From: Bacteroidaceae bacterium
GTDB taxonomy: Bacteria > Bacteroidota > Bacteroidia > Bacteroidales > Bacteroidaceae
NCBI GenBank assembly: GCA_024401095.1
Contig: JAKSLR010000020.1
Location: 1 to 57,783 of the forward strand
DNA length: 57,783 nucleotides
Reading direction: 5' to 3'
The notes below the pieces were generated by a model that saw only the letters and a program-made list of their open reading frames with translations, had not been told where the DNA came from and made no database searches. Shown piece after piece: positions 35,566-44,790 of this stretch (position 1 is the first letter of the stretch; the number at the start of each line of letters is the position of its first letter). The position numbers and the translations under genes are program-made.

Positions 35566-36405
35566 ATGAAAAAGAGAAACTTGTTTTTGTGTTTTATGGC
35601 TATGCTCACAATTTCTGGAGTATTCACATCATGTACAGTTGTAGATTCTGGTGAAATTGGCATCAAGTTCCATAAGTGGTCATCTTCAAAAGAGGATTAT
35701 GGAGGTGTAGAAGGTACATGCAAAGGATGGGTGTTCTATAACCCTATTACTACATCGGTTTTCACATATCCTACCTATATCCAACGTAAAAATTACGAAC
35801 CTTTCAACGTAAATGCAAAGGATGCGTCTACGTTCCAAATGGACCCAACTATCGCATACCGCATTGATCCAGACAAAGCTACAAGTATTTTTGTAAAATA
35901 CAGAAAAGGCATTGAAGATCTCGAGAACGGATACATTAGAACCTGTATCTATGAAGCATACCGAACTTGTGCTAACAAATATACAAGTGATTCCTTGATG
36001 TCTAGCCGCGCCAATTTTGAAACAGACGTTCGACTACGATTGGAAAAAAGTTTGCAGGCAGAAGGATTTCTGGTTGAAGAGTTCACCAGCCAGATTACTC
36101 CTCCACAGTCACTTGCTCAAATGATTAATGAAAAGAATGCTGCTGTCCAAAGCGCACTAAAGGCTGCGAACAAAGTGAAAGAAGCTGAAGCGAATGCAAA
36201 GATTGCCATCGCAGAAGCACAAGGTAATGCAGATGCCATGAAAATTAAAGCTGACGCCGAAGCTTATTATAACCGAACAATTGCTGCCAGTCTTTCTCCC
36301 CTTATCATTCAAGAAGACTGGATTCAGAAATGGAACGGAACAGTACCAACTGTTGTAGGAGGTAGTAACATGATGTTCGACATGTCAAAGTTTACCAGTA
36401 AATAA
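35566..36405 (+). CDS. SPFH/prohibitin-domain lipoprotein
   Basis: A 279-residue protein with a lipoprotein signal (lipobox FTSC near residue 20-23), an SPFH/Band 7 domain (VVDSGEIGIKFHKW opening; KDASTFQMDPTIAYRID) and an Ala/Glu/Lys-rich coiled coil (KVKEAEANAKIAIAEAQGNA, about 205-230) typical of prohibitin and stomatin proteins. SPFH proteins form membrane-attached rings or cages. Anchoring by a lipid rather than a membrane helix would place this one on the periplasmic side. Monocistronic. Confidence 0.85.
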   Translation: MKKRNLFLCFMAMLTISGVFTSCTVVDSGEIGIKFHKWSSSKEDYGGVEGTCKGWVFYNPITTSVFTYPTYIQRKNYEPFNVNAKDASTFQMDPTIAYRIDPDKATSIFVKYRKGIEDLENGYIRTCIYEAYRTCANKYTSDSLMSSRANFETDVRLRLEKSLQAEGFLVEEFTSQITPPQSLAQMINEKNAAVQSALKAANKVKEAEANAKIAIAEAQGNADAMKIKADAEAYYNRTIAASLSPLIIQEDWIQKWNGTVPTVVGGSNMMFDMSKFTSK

Positions 36406-36406
36406 A

Positions 36407-36446
36407 AAAGAGGGGGCCCGGTTAAATCTATCTGGGTCCCTTTTTA
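36407..36446 (+). terminator. Terminator after the SPFH gene
   Basis: Stem GGGGCCC with GGGTCCC (one G-T wobble) around a 13-nt loop, then CTTTTT. It overlaps by a few bases the stop of the convergent TPM gene at 36444. Confidence 0.65.
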
Positions 36447-37364
36447 AAAATGGCCTCCTGCACCGCCGCCACCGAAATGACCGCCACCAAAATGCCCACC
36501 TCCGAAGCCGCCGCCACCGAAACCTCCTCCGTGACCGAAGCCACTGCGTCCACCTCCTACGATAACACCACGATTCCAGTAATTATCATCGTATTCTGTT
36601 TCAATGCGAGTAAAACTATGTCCACATGAACTGCATAAATAGGTGGCTTGTTTTTTTATGACACCGTTTTTCTTGCTAATTTGAATCTTGCTGATCAAGG
36701 TTACTGTCAATTTCCCGCATTTTGGACATTTACGGTCACGACGATCCTTTGCAATAATTCCAGCAACAACGATACCAAAGCCTACCAGAACAAAGATCAG
36801 GACCACTATTGCAGCCTCATCATCTTCTGCTGTATCACTAAGTTCTGCCAATAAAGATTCATCCTCATTTATATAACCACTACATGCTTCCATAGTCTGG
36901 ACCATGGCTTGATTCCAATCACCTTCTCTTAAATAGGGTAACATATAGTGATTTTCAATTCGTTTACAGATGGCATCAGGAAGTGTTCCCTCCAAACCAC
37001 TACCTGTCAAAATATAATAAGAACGGTCTTCTGTGGCAAGAAATAAAATAAGTCCACTATTCTGTTTACTACTTCCTACACCATATTTTCGAGCTATAGC
37101 CATGGTAAAAGCATACGGGTCATCTATTTCCAGTTTTTTTACAACTATAGTCAATGCCTGAACACCTTTTTTGTGCTCCAAACGATACATGGCACTATCC
37201 AATTGGGCAACAGCCCAAGGCTCCAGAATACCATCCGGATTGACAGTATGGCAGCGTTCATCTTGTAAGTACGGCATCGGAAGATTCTCAGCATTATATC
37301 CATCCGCCCAAACTGCTACCACACAAGCAAAGAAAATCAAAAGATAGATTCCAATTCTTTTCAT
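36444..37364 (-). CDS. TPM-domain membrane protein with zinc ribbon and Gly/His-rich tail
   Basis: A 306-residue YgcG/TPM-family protein. It has a signal peptide (to about residue 20), a TPM domain (about 30-165; LEPWAVAQLDSAMYRLEHKK and AIARKYGVGSSKQNSGLILF), a membrane helix (about 180-205), then a four-Cys element (CPKCGK and CSSCGH, about 220-255) that looks like a zinc ribbon on the cytoplasmic side, and a GGHFGGGHFGGGG tail. TPM proteins are linked to membrane or photosystem repair; bacterial function is unsettled. The Cys ribbon and the ending are features of the Bacteroidota version. Its promoter lies directly on the ATG. Confidence 0.85.
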   Translation of the reverse strand: MKRIGIYLLIFFACVVAVWADGYNAENLPMPYLQDERCHTVNPDGILEPWAVAQLDSAMYRLEHKKGVQALTIVVKKLEIDDPYAFTMAIARKYGVGSSKQNSGLILFLATEDRSYYILTGSGLEGTLPDAICKRIENHYMLPYLREGDWNQAMVQTMEACSGYINEDESLLAELSDTAEDDEAAIVVLIFVLVGFGIVVAGIIAKDRRDRKCPKCGKLTVTLISKIQISKKNGVIKKQATYLCSSCGHSFTRIETEYDDNYWNRGVIVGGGRSGFGHGGGFGGGGFGGGHFGGGHFGGGGAGGHF

Positions 37365-37368
37365 GCTG

Positions 37369-37376
37369 CAAATATA
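37369..37376 (-). promoter_or_regulatory. Promoter -7 element TATATTTG, predicted leaderless
   Basis: TAnnTTTG consensus on the minus strand with only 4 nt (CAGC) between TTTG and the TPM ATG. Transcription should begin at or next to the ATG, giving a leaderless message. Confidence 0.5.
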
Positions 37377-37396
37377 GCAATTATATTTATTTTTTC

Positions 37397-37404
37397 TAAC
37401 TTTG
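37397..37404 (+). promoter_or_regulatory. Promoter -7 element TAACTTTG
   Basis: TAnnTTTG consensus 19-26 nt upstream of the S66 peptidase ATG at 37423; excludes the in-frame TTG at 37402. Confidence 0.7.
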
Positions 37405-37422
37405 CAGAAAAATAAAATACAG

Positions 37423-38415
37423 ATGATAAAGCCACAGAGATTACATAAAGGAGAGACTGTTGCCGTAGTGAGTTTGTCGGCAGGACTGCTTGGTGAAGAT
37501 CAATATGAGGAGCTCTTTTGGAAGGCAAAAAGTCGGTTAGAACAATGCTATGGACTGAATGTCGTAACCATGCCACATACCCTGAGCGGGAATGATTACA
37601 TTTACGAACACCCTTGGGACCGTGCACAAGATTTGATGGATGCTTTCCGGGACACTAATATCCAGGGAATCATATGTGCCATGGGTGGAGACGATACCAT
37701 ACGACTACTGCCCTATATTGATTTCGATGTCATTCGCCAAAATCCAAAGATATTCACAGGCTTTTCTGATACCACGACCAATCACCTCATGATGTATCAT
37801 GCTGGCCTCATCAGCTACTATGCCCCAGATTTTCTTACTTTTGCGGCTTTCGATGAAGCAGACGATTATACGTTTGAAGCTGTAGAACGGGTTTTGTTCA
37901 AGGCACAAAACAGATATCAGATTCGGAAGTGTCCATATTATTACAATGATGAAGAGAAACTTCCGGATGAGCAAGGCTATGAATTGCTCCAAGGCAGTGG
38001 TGTAGTTAGGGGACGATTGCTCGGGGGGTGTCTGGAAGCATTTTTCATGAGCATTGGAACAGAAATCTGGCCGAAATCTTGGGAATGGAAAAACAAAATA
38101 TTGTTTTTGGAAATCAGTAATGACTGCCCTCAGCCACAACAGGTATTATACTACTTAAGAAATCTTGGAGCTCAAGGAATTCTGCAAAATGCTGCAGGAA
38201 TCCTCTTTGGAAAACCTTTCCGTAATGTCTATTACAATGAATACAAAGATGTCATTCTCCAAGCCATGTACGAAAGCCAATGTGAACACATTCCTGTGCT
38301 TTATAACGTGAATTTCGGGCATCAGGCTCCAATCAATGTCATTCCATATGGAATCATGTGTGAATTGAATGCAGATCTTAAGCGAATTACTTTACTGGAA
38401 AAAGCTGTAAAATAG
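37423..38415 (+). CDS. S66 family peptidase (LD-carboxypeptidase/MccF-like)
   Basis: A 330-residue cytoplasmic serine peptidase. The S66 pattern is visible: IICAMGGDDTIRLLPYID, the nucleophile Ser in TGFSDTT (about 114), Glu in ILFLEISNDCPQPQQVLYYL (about 230) and His in NVNFGHQAPINVIPYG (about 300). Some S66 members recycle murein tetrapeptides (LdcA), others cleave microcin C7-like conjugates (MccF); the AMGGDDTIRLL segment is closer to the MccF subgroup, so a resistance or detoxifying role is possible. Starts from its own promoter, divergent from the TPM gene. Confidence 0.85.
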   Translation: MIKPQRLHKGETVAVVSLSAGLLGEDQYEELFWKAKSRLEQCYGLNVVTMPHTLSGNDYIYEHPWDRAQDLMDAFRDTNIQGIICAMGGDDTIRLLPYIDFDVIRQNPKIFTGFSDTTTNHLMMYHAGLISYYAPDFLTFAAFDEADDYTFEAVERVLFKAQNRYQIRKCPYYYNDEEKLPDEQGYELLQGSGVVRGRLLGGCLEAFFMSIGTEIWPKSWEWKNKILFLEISNDCPQPQQVLYYLRNLGAQGILQNAAGILFGKPFRNVYYNEYKDVILQAMYESQCEHIPVLYNVNFGHQAPINVIPYGIMCELNADLKRITLLEKAVK

Positions 38416-38426
38416 AAAAAAAAGAG

Positions 38427-38434
38427 TATCTTTG
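38427..38434 (+). promoter_or_regulatory. Promoter -7 element TATCTTTG
   Basis: TAnnTTTG consensus 29-36 nt upstream of lemA. It probably drives lemA through the HD hydrolase at 43611. Confidence 0.7.
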
Positions 38435-38462
38435 CAGACAAATAAATTTAAACAGAAAGAAT

Positions 38463-39056
38463 ATGAAAAAAGGATGTTTAATCATCGTTGCAATTGTTGT
38501 AATCATCGGCCTTGGCTTATTCAGTTGGGTTAAGGGTGCATACAATGGCATGGTGGAGAGTGAAGAAAGTGTTACCACTGCATGGAGTAACGTGGAAACA
38601 CAATATCAGCGTAGAGCTGATTTGATTCCAAATCTGGTAGCCACAGTTAAAGGTTATGCCTCTCATGAAAGTGAAACTTTGGAAGCCGTTGTTGCAGCTC
38701 GTAGCAAGGCCACTCAAGTTACCATTGACCCAAGCAACATGACTGTTGAGCAGTTGAAGGAATACCAAGCTGCACAGGGAGAACTAAGCACAGCATTAGG
38801 CAAGCTGATTGCCATTACCGAAGCCTATCCTGATTTGAAAGCTAATGAAAATTTCCAGGAACTTCAAGCTCAATTGGAAGGAACAGAAAACCGAATCAAT
38901 GAAGCTAGACGTTCATACAATGAAGTAGCTCAAAGTTACAATGTAAAGATCCGCCAGTTCCCTACAAATATCCTTGCTGGTATCTTTAATTTCAACGTAA
39001 AAGAGAAATTTGCAGCCGAAGCAGGTGCAGAAAAGGCTCCAACAGTAGAATTCTAA
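38463..39056 (+). CDS. lemA: LemA family protein
   Basis: A 197-residue protein with one N-terminal membrane helix (CLIIVAIVVIIGLGLFSWV, about 4-23) and the LemA helical domain: AWSNVETQYQRRADLIPNLV, then GYASHESETLEAVVAARSKA and RRSYNEVAQSYN, then FPTNILAG. LemA proteins are exposed outside the inner membrane and often neighbour TPM proteins; here the TPM gene is about 1.1 kb upstream on the other strand. Role unknown. Its TAA is followed directly by the ATG of purM. Confidence 0.93.
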   Translation: MKKGCLIIVAIVVIIGLGLFSWVKGAYNGMVESEESVTTAWSNVETQYQRRADLIPNLVATVKGYASHESETLEAVVAARSKATQVTIDPSNMTVEQLKEYQAAQGELSTALGKLIAITEAYPDLKANENFQELQAQLEGTENRINEARRSYNEVAQSYNVKIRQFPTNILAGIFNFNVKEKFAAEAGAEKAPTVEF

Positions 39057-40232
39057 ATGATCATGGATAAGAATCAACGCTATATGATGCGCGGAGTAAG
39101 CGCAGCAAAAGAGGATGTGCATAACGCCATCAAAAATATTGACAAAGGTATCTTCCCACAGGCCTTCTGCAAAATCATTCCTGATATTCTGGGAGGTGAT
39201 CCTGAGTATTGTAACATCATGCACGCAGATGGTGCAGGAACAAAATCCAGTCTGGCTTATATGTACTGGAAAGAGACAGGCGACTTGAATGTATGGAAGG
39301 GCATTGCACAGGATGCACTCATCATGAATACAGATGACCTCTTGTGTGTAGGTGCAGTGGATAACATTCTAGTGAGCAGCACTATTGGCCGTAATAAGAT
39401 GCTGATTCCTGGCGAGGTAATCAGTGCAATAATCAACGGTACCGATGAACTCATGGCTGAGATGCGCGAGATGGGTATCGGCATTTATGGTACAGGCGGC
39501 GAGACTGCCGATGTAGGTGACCTGGTACGTACCATCATTGTAGATTCTACAGTAACCTGCCGCATGAAACGCAGCGACGTGATTGACAATGCCAACATCC
39601 GTCCAGGTGATGTGATTGTAGGTCTCTCAAGCTGCGGTCAGGCTACCTATGAGAAGGAGTATAACGGCGGTATGGGCAGCAACGGTCTGACCAGCGCACG
39701 CCACGATGTATTCAGCAAGTACTTGGCAGAAAAATATCCAGAGAGCTACGACAAAGCAGTACCAGAGGAACTGGTATATAGCGGTGGCTACAAGCTGACC
39801 GACCCTGTAGAGGGTGCTCCTGTATGTGCCGGAAAGCTGGTACTCTCTCCTACTCGCACCTATGCACCAGTGGTTCGCCGATTACTGGATGAGATGCGTG
39901 CTTCCATCCACGGTATGGTTCATTGTACTGGTGGTGCACAGACCAAGGTGTTGCACTTTGTGAGCGACAACTGCCGTGTCATCAAGGACAATATGTTCCC
40001 TGTACCTCCACTCTTCAAGGCTATCCAGGAGCAGAGCGGTACCGACTGGGCTGAGATGTACAAGGTGTTCAACATGGGTCACCGTCTGGAGGTTTATCTG
40101 GCACCGGAGGATGCACAGAAGGTTATTGAGATTTCCAAGAGCTTCAACATCGATGCACAGATCATCGGTCGCATTGAGGAAGGTCCTAAGAGCCTGACCA
40201 TCAAAAGCGAGTTTGGAGAGTTCAATTACTAA
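39057..40232 (+). CDS. purM: Phosphoribosylformylglycinamidine cyclo-ligase (AIR synthetase)
   Basis: A 391-residue PurM-family ATP-dependent cyclo-ligase of purine synthesis, in the longer Bacteroidota form. Key segments: CNIMHADGAGTKSSLAYMYW, the ATP/substrate region NTDDLLCVGA, GEVISAIINGTDE, GTGGETADV and VYLAPEDA. ATG at 39057 directly abuts lemA; a second ATG at 39063 (MDKNQRYMMRG) is an alternative start. Coupled to lemA and followed by a 71-residue membrane protein. Confidence 0.94.
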   Translation: MIMDKNQRYMMRGVSAAKEDVHNAIKNIDKGIFPQAFCKIIPDILGGDPEYCNIMHADGAGTKSSLAYMYWKETGDLNVWKGIAQDALIMNTDDLLCVGAVDNILVSSTIGRNKMLIPGEVISAIINGTDELMAEMREMGIGIYGTGGETADVGDLVRTIIVDSTVTCRMKRSDVIDNANIRPGDVIVGLSSCGQATYEKEYNGGMGSNGLTSARHDVFSKYLAEKYPESYDKAVPEELVYSGGYKLTDPVEGAPVCAGKLVLSPTRTYAPVVRRLLDEMRASIHGMVHCTGGAQTKVLHFVSDNCRVIKDNMFPVPPLFKAIQEQSGTDWAEMYKVFNMGHRLEVYLAPEDAQKVIEISKSFNIDAQIIGRIEEGPKSLTIKSEFGEFNY

Positions 40233-40248
40233 TTGACAAGACATCCCC

Positions 40249-40464
40249 ATGAGAAAAGCTGTTGTAGTCTCCATTGTTGGATTGATCTGCATGGCCGCCA
40301 TGCTAGGCGTGGCAAAAAACTGCATAGACCACTGGGCTGCATCAACCTTAATTCGCAACGTATTAAGGATTATGGCTTTACTGGCTTGGGGAATTATAAC
40401 CTATAAGGTTGTCACTCTCAAGTATAATTGGATAAGAAAATTAGCAGGAATCAATGGACAATAA
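40249..40464 (+). CDS. Small two-helix membrane protein, unknown function
   Basis: A 71-residue protein with two predicted membrane helices (about 5-24 and 37-56) and a basic C terminus (KYNWIRKLAG). No family recognised. It fits between purM (16 nt gap) and prfA, overlapping the prfA start by 11 nt, which argues for a translated, coupled gene rather than chance. Codon use looks like its neighbours. Confidence 0.65.
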   Translation: MRKAVVVSIVGLICMAAMLGVAKNCIDHWAASTLIRNVLRIMALLAWGIITYKVVTLKYNWIRKLAGINGQ

Positions 40465-41563
40465 CAATATTGTAGAGAAACTGGAAGGACTGGTAGCCCG
40501 TTTTGAGGAAACCAGTACCTTGATTACAGACCCTGCAGTCATTGCCGACCAGAAGCGCTATGTGAAACTGACTCGCGAATACAAGAACCTGGAGGACCTG
40601 ATGAAGGCCCGCAAGGAATACTTGGGCTTGCTCTCCAACATTCAGGAAGGCAAGGAAATGCTACAGATGGAAGATGATCCCGAAATGAAGGATATGCTCC
40701 GCCAGGAAATCCAAGCTAGCGAGGAACGTATTCCGGTACTGGAGGAGGAAATCAAAATCATGCTGATTCCAGCCGACCCAGAAGACGACAAGAACGCAGT
40801 ACTGGAAATCCGCGGTGGTACAGGTGGCGACGAAGCAGCTATCTTTGCCGGCGACCTTTTCCGCATGTATACTAAGTACTTTGACATGAAAGGCTGGCAC
40901 TACGAGATCTCCAGCTTTACCGAGGGCTCTGCAGGTGGATATAAAGAAATTATCTGTAATGTAACGGGCGAAAAAGTCTATGGTACGCTGAAATATGAGA
41001 GCGGTGTACACCGTGTGCAACGTGTTCCTGTAACAGAAACACAGGGTCGTGTACATACATCGGCTTCTTCCGTAGCCGTACTCCCTGAAGCGGATGAATT
41101 TGACGTAGAAATTCACGAGGGATTAATCAAATGGGATACATTCCGAAGCGGTGGAGCCGGTGGCCAGAATGTAAACAAAGTGGAGTCTGGCGTACGTCTG
41201 CGCTATCCTTGGACAAACCCAAATACAGGTGTGACCGAGGAAATCTTGATTGAGTGTACAGAGACCCGAGACCAACCTAAAAACAAGGAACGTGCACTAG
41301 GACGCTTACGCACATACATCTACGATCGTGAGCATCAGAAGTACATGGACGATATTGCTAACCGGCGAAAGACATTGGTAAGTACGGGAGACCGTTCTGC
41401 TAAAATTCGTACATACAACTACCCTCAAGGCCGTATCACAGATCACCGCATCAACTACACCATCTACAACTTGGGCGCATTTATGGATGGTAACATACAA
41501 GATTGCATTGACCATTTGATTGTAGCAGAAAACGCAGAACGTTTGAAAGAAAGCGAACTATAA
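40454..41563 (+). CDS. prfA: Peptide chain release factor 1
   Basis: A 369-residue class I release factor that ends translation at UAA and UAG. The GGQ motif is in [17 protein letters not shown] (about 236-238). The stop-codon-reading tripeptide position (RVPxT) is PVT at about 191 where E. coli RF1 has PAT; this is a conservative variant that I recall from other Bacteroides RF1s. The gene is intact, so amber codons are expected to terminate here, which matters for the superoxide dismutase pseudogene. Confidence 0.95.
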   Translation: MDNNNIVEKLEGLVARFEETSTLITDPAVIADQKRYVKLTREYKNLEDLMKARKEYLGLLSNIQEGKEMLQMEDDPEMKDMLRQEIQASEERIPVLEEEIKIMLIPADPEDDKNAVLEIRGGTGGDEAAIFAGDLFRMYTKYFDMKGWHYEISSFTEGSAGGYKEIICNVTGEKVYGTLKYESGVHRVQRVPVTETQGRVHTSASSVAVLPEADEFDVEIHEGLIKWDTFRSGGAGGQNVNKVESGVRLRYPWTNPNTGVTEEILIECTETRDQPKNKERALGRLRTYIYDREHQKYMDDIANRRKTLVSTGDRSAKIRTYNYPQGRITDHRINYTIYNLGAFMDGNIQDCIDHLIVAENAERLKESEL

Positions 41564-41574
41564 AAACTAAAAAT

Positions 41575-42399
41575 ATGACAAGACAAGAGTTATTTGAGAA
41601 TATCAAGAAAAAGCAGTCTTTCCTATGCGTGGGTCTGGACACTGACCTGAAGAAGGTTCCAGAGCACCTGTTGAAAGAAGAAGATCCTATTTTTGCGTTC
41701 AACAAGGCTATCATTGACGCTACCGCACCCTATTGCGTAGCATACAAGCCAAATCTGGCTTTCTATGAAGCATTTGGCGTAAAGGGCTTGATAAGTTTCG
41801 AAAAGACTATCAAGTATTTAAAAGAGAATTACCCGGATCAGTTCATTGTAGCTGACGCTAAGCGTGGCGATATTGGTAACACTAGTGCCATGTACGCTAG
41901 AACTTTCTTTGAGGAATATGATGTAGATTCACTGACTGTAGCTCCATATATGGGTGAGGACAGCGTGACTCCATTCCTGACATACGAGGGCAAATGGGTC
42001 ATCTTATTGGCTCTCACCAGCAACAAAGGTAGCCATGATTTCCAATTAACTGCAGATCCAGAGGGTGAGCGCTTATTCGAAAAAGTGCTTAGGGTTTCAC
42101 AAAACTGGGGAAATGCCGAAAATATGATGTACGTTGTGGGAGCAACACAAGGTCGCATGTTTGAGGATATCCGCAAGATTGTGCCTAACCACTTCCTGTT
42201 GGTACCTGGAATTGGTGCACAGGGTGGTTCCCTGGAAGAGGTCTGCAAATATGGAATGAACAGCACCTGCGGTTTGCTGGTGAACAGCTCTCGCGCTATC
42301 ATCTATGCCGACAAGACTGAGAACTTTGCTGCAGTGGCAGCAGAAAAGGCAAAAGAGGTACAGGAGCAGATGGCAGAACAGCTGAAAGCTATTCTTTAA
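41575..42399 (+). CDS. pyrF: Orotidine 5'-phosphate decarboxylase (type 2)
   Basis: A 274-residue PyrF that converts OMP to UMP. The type 2 opening [12 protein letters not shown] and the catalytic [18 protein letters not shown] (Asp-Lys-x-x-Asp pattern, about 93-105) are present, with [12 protein letters not shown] near the C terminus. It is 11 nt after prfA, and its TAA is followed directly by the next ATG. Confidence 0.95.
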   Translation: MTRQELFENIKKKQSFLCVGLDTDLKKVPEHLLKEEDPIFAFNKAIIDATAPYCVAYKPNLAFYEAFGVKGLISFEKTIKYLKENYPDQFIVADAKRGDIGNTSAMYARTFFEEYDVDSLTVAPYMGEDSVTPFLTYEGKWVILLALTSNKGSHDFQLTADPEGERLFEKVLRVSQNWGNAENMMYVVGATQGRMFEDIRKIVPNHFLLVPGIGAQGGSLEEVCKYGMNSTCGLLVNSSRAIIYADKTENFAAVAAEKAKEVQEQMAEQLKAIL

Positions 42400-43611
42400 A
42401 TGAGCAAAATCATAAACGATCCTGTCTTCGGATTTATACAAGTACCAGAGGGCCTACTGCTTGATGTGGTGAAACATCCGTTGTTTCAACGCTTGAACCG
42501 CATCAAGCAGCTGGGCCTCAGTTCTATGGTGTATCCGGGCGCACAGCATACACGCTTCCAGCACTCACTGGGTGCTTTCCACCTGATGAGTGAGGCTATC
42601 CTCTCGCTGCAGCGGAAGGGTAACTTCATCTTCGATAGTGAAGCAGAGGCAGTGCAGGCTGCAATCTTACTGCATGACATTGGACATGGACCGTTTTCCC
42701 ACGTGCTGGAGAACACCCTTGTACAAGGAGTAGAGCACGAGGACATCTCGCTCTTGCTCATGGAGCGAATCAACAACGATTTAAAAGGCCAGCTGACACT
42801 GGCTATCCAGATTTTTAAAGACCTGTACCCTAAACGGTTCCTGCATCAGCTTATCAGCAGTCAGCTGGATATGGACCGACTGGACTATTTGCGACGCGAC
42901 TCGTTCTTCACGGGTGTAAACGAGGGTAATATAGGCAGTGCACGCATCATTCGCATGTTGAATGTGAAGGACGACCACTTGGTGGTGGAGAAAAAAGGCA
43001 TCTATAGCATAGAGAACTACTTGATGACCAGGCGTTTAATGTACTGGCAGGTCTATCTCCACAAGACCAGTGTAGCTTGTGAGAAAGTACTCATCAATGT
43101 GCTCCTTCGTGCTAAAGAATTGTGCCAGCAGGGAAAAGAAGTCTTTGCCTCACCGGCTTTAGCTTATTTCTTGAAAAACCAAGTAGATAAAGCTTGGTGG
43201 GAATCGCATCCAGAAGCTTTGGATAATTACGCACTACTGGACGATAACGACATTTGGTGTTCTTTAAAAGTCTGGTGCCATCATCCCGACACTGTCTTGT
43301 CTACATTAAGTCATGACATGGTAAACCGATGTATCTTTAAAGTGAAGGTATATGACGAACCTATTCCTGAAGAAGAAGTGATAAAATTACGGAAAGATTT
43401 GGCAGAACGCTACAAAATACCATTTGAACAGACAACATATCTTATCAGTACCAGTACTGTCCAGAAAGATATGTACCGCATGGAAGATGATAGTATTGAA
43501 ATACTTTTCAATGACGGAACAAGCAAAGACATTAGCCAAGTAAGCGATATGCTGAATGTTGAACTATTAAGCAAGAAAGTTCGGAAATACTACCTCTGTT
43601 ACCAAAGGTAA
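42400..43611 (+). CDS. HD-domain phosphohydrolase
   Basis: A 403-residue HD-superfamily metal-dependent phosphohydrolase. Motifs are TRFQHSLGAFHLM (about 48), LLHDIGHGPFSHVLE (HD pair, about 92) and SQLDMDRLDYLRRDS (about 158), as in dGTPase-like bacterial HD proteins. Substrate is not known; related proteins cleave nucleotides. In Bacteroidales this gene commonly precedes lpxD, as here. It starts directly on the stop of pyrF. Confidence 0.88.
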   Translation: MSKIINDPVFGFIQVPEGLLLDVVKHPLFQRLNRIKQLGLSSMVYPGAQHTRFQHSLGAFHLMSEAILSLQRKGNFIFDSEAEAVQAAILLHDIGHGPFSHVLENTLVQGVEHEDISLLLMERINNDLKGQLTLAIQIFKDLYPKRFLHQLISSQLDMDRLDYLRRDSFFTGVNEGNIGSARIIRMLNVKDDHLVVEKKGIYSIENYLMTRRLMYWQVYLHKTSVACEKVLINVLLRAKELCQQGKEVFASPALAYFLKNQVDKAWWESHPEALDNYALLDDNDIWCSLKVWCHHPDTVLSTLSHDMVNRCIFKVKVYDEPIPEEEVIKLRKDLAERYKIPFEQTTYLISTSTVQKDMYRMEDDSIEILFNDGTSKDISQVSDMLNVELLSKKVRKYYLCYQR

Positions 43612-43737
43612 CCCGCCAAAATAGACACTTCATTCGCCATTATTTCCTCTTTTCCCCTTTTTTAACCCTTTTTATAAGGTAATCTCAAGTTTTTTTACGT
43701 TCTTTGCATTAGAATTGAATTAGAAAAGAGAAAAGTA

Positions 43738-44781
43738 ATGGAATTTTCAGCTCAACAGATTGCAGCATATCTCCAAGGTGAGATTGTTGGCGATGTGAAC
43801 GCCAGCGTTAATACATTTGCTAAAATTGAAGAAGGAGTGCCAGGCGCATTGTCTTTCTTATCTAATCCGAAGTATACCCCATTCATATACGAAACAAAAA
43901 GTAGCATAGTTCTTGTCAACAAGGATTTTGTTGCAGAACATCCTATTCAGGCAACCCTCATTAAAGTAGAAAATGCCTATGAGAGTCTTGCAAAACTACT
44001 TACCCTTTACGAATCAATGAAACCTAAGCATACAGGAATTGATCCGCTTGCTTATGTTGCAAAAACAGCCAAAATTGGTAAAGATGTCTACCTCGCTCCT
44101 TTTGCATATGTTGGAGACAATGCAGAAATTGCTGATGGTGTACAAATCTTCCCTCACGCATTTGTGGGTGATGGTGTAAAGGTCGGAAAAAACTCAGTGA
44201 TAAACAGCAATGTTAGCATCTATCAAGGTTGCAAGATAGGAAACAATTGTATCATTCATAGCGGATGTGTCATTGGTGCTGACGGATTTGGATTTGCGCC
44301 AACCCCTAATGGTTATGAGAAGATTCCACAGATTGGAATCGTCATTGTTGAAGATAATGTTGAAATTGGAGCAAACACATGCATAGACCGCGCAACAATG
44401 GGTGCAACAATCATTCATGCCGGTGCAAAATTAGACAATCTGATCCAGATTGCCCATAACGATGAAATAGGTAGCCATACTGTAATGGCTGCACAATGTG
44501 GAGTGGCCGGTTCAACCAAAATTGGAGAATGGTGTATGTTTGGAGGCCAGACTGGTTTTGCAGGACATATTAAAGTTGCAGACAAAACATATACTGGAGC
44601 ACAATCAGGAATTGCAGGAAGTGTAAAGAATCCAGGAACAACCATAATGGGTTACCCTGCTTTTGACAACAAAAACTTTGTAAAAAGCCACATCGTATTT
44701 AAGCAACTTCCCGACCTTGCAAAACAGCTTCATGAGCTACAAAAGAAAGTTGAAGAATTAGAAAAACTAACACAAGATTAA
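43738..44781 (+). CDS. lpxD: UDP-3-O-(3-hydroxyacyl)glucosamine N-acyltransferase
   Basis: A 347-residue LpxD, third enzyme of lipid A synthesis. N-terminal uridine-binding domain (about 1-105), then left-handed beta-helix hexapeptide repeats (for example [20 protein letters not shown]) and a C-terminal helix ([14 protein letters not shown]). Catalytic His is expected in the [11 protein letters not shown] region (about 240). A 126-nt gap precedes it; TTCTTTG near 43701-43707 is a poor match to the promoter consensus. Confidence 0.95.
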   Translation: MEFSAQQIAAYLQGEIVGDVNASVNTFAKIEEGVPGALSFLSNPKYTPFIYETKSSIVLVNKDFVAEHPIQATLIKVENAYESLAKLLTLYESMKPKHTGIDPLAYVAKTAKIGKDVYLAPFAYVGDNAEIADGVQIFPHAFVGDGVKVGKNSVINSNVSIYQGCKIGNNCIIHSGCVIGADGFGFAPTPNGYEKIPQIGIVIVEDNVEIGANTCIDRATMGATIIHAGAKLDNLIQIAHNDEIGSHTVMAAQCGVAGSTKIGEWCMFGGQTGFAGHIKVADKTYTGAQSGIAGSVKNPGTTIMGYPAFDNKNFVKSHIVFKQLPDLAKQLHELQKKVEELEKLTQD

Positions 44782-44790
44782 GACCAAGGT

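Noticed and set aside
36447..36550. GGH-type tandem repeat
   Set aside because: It encodes the Gly/His-rich tail of the TPM protein, a normal feature of the family, not a separate repeat element.
41020..41035. PVT instead of PAT in release factor 1
   Set aside because: I recall this variant as usual in Bacteroides RF1, so it is not evidence for an altered code.
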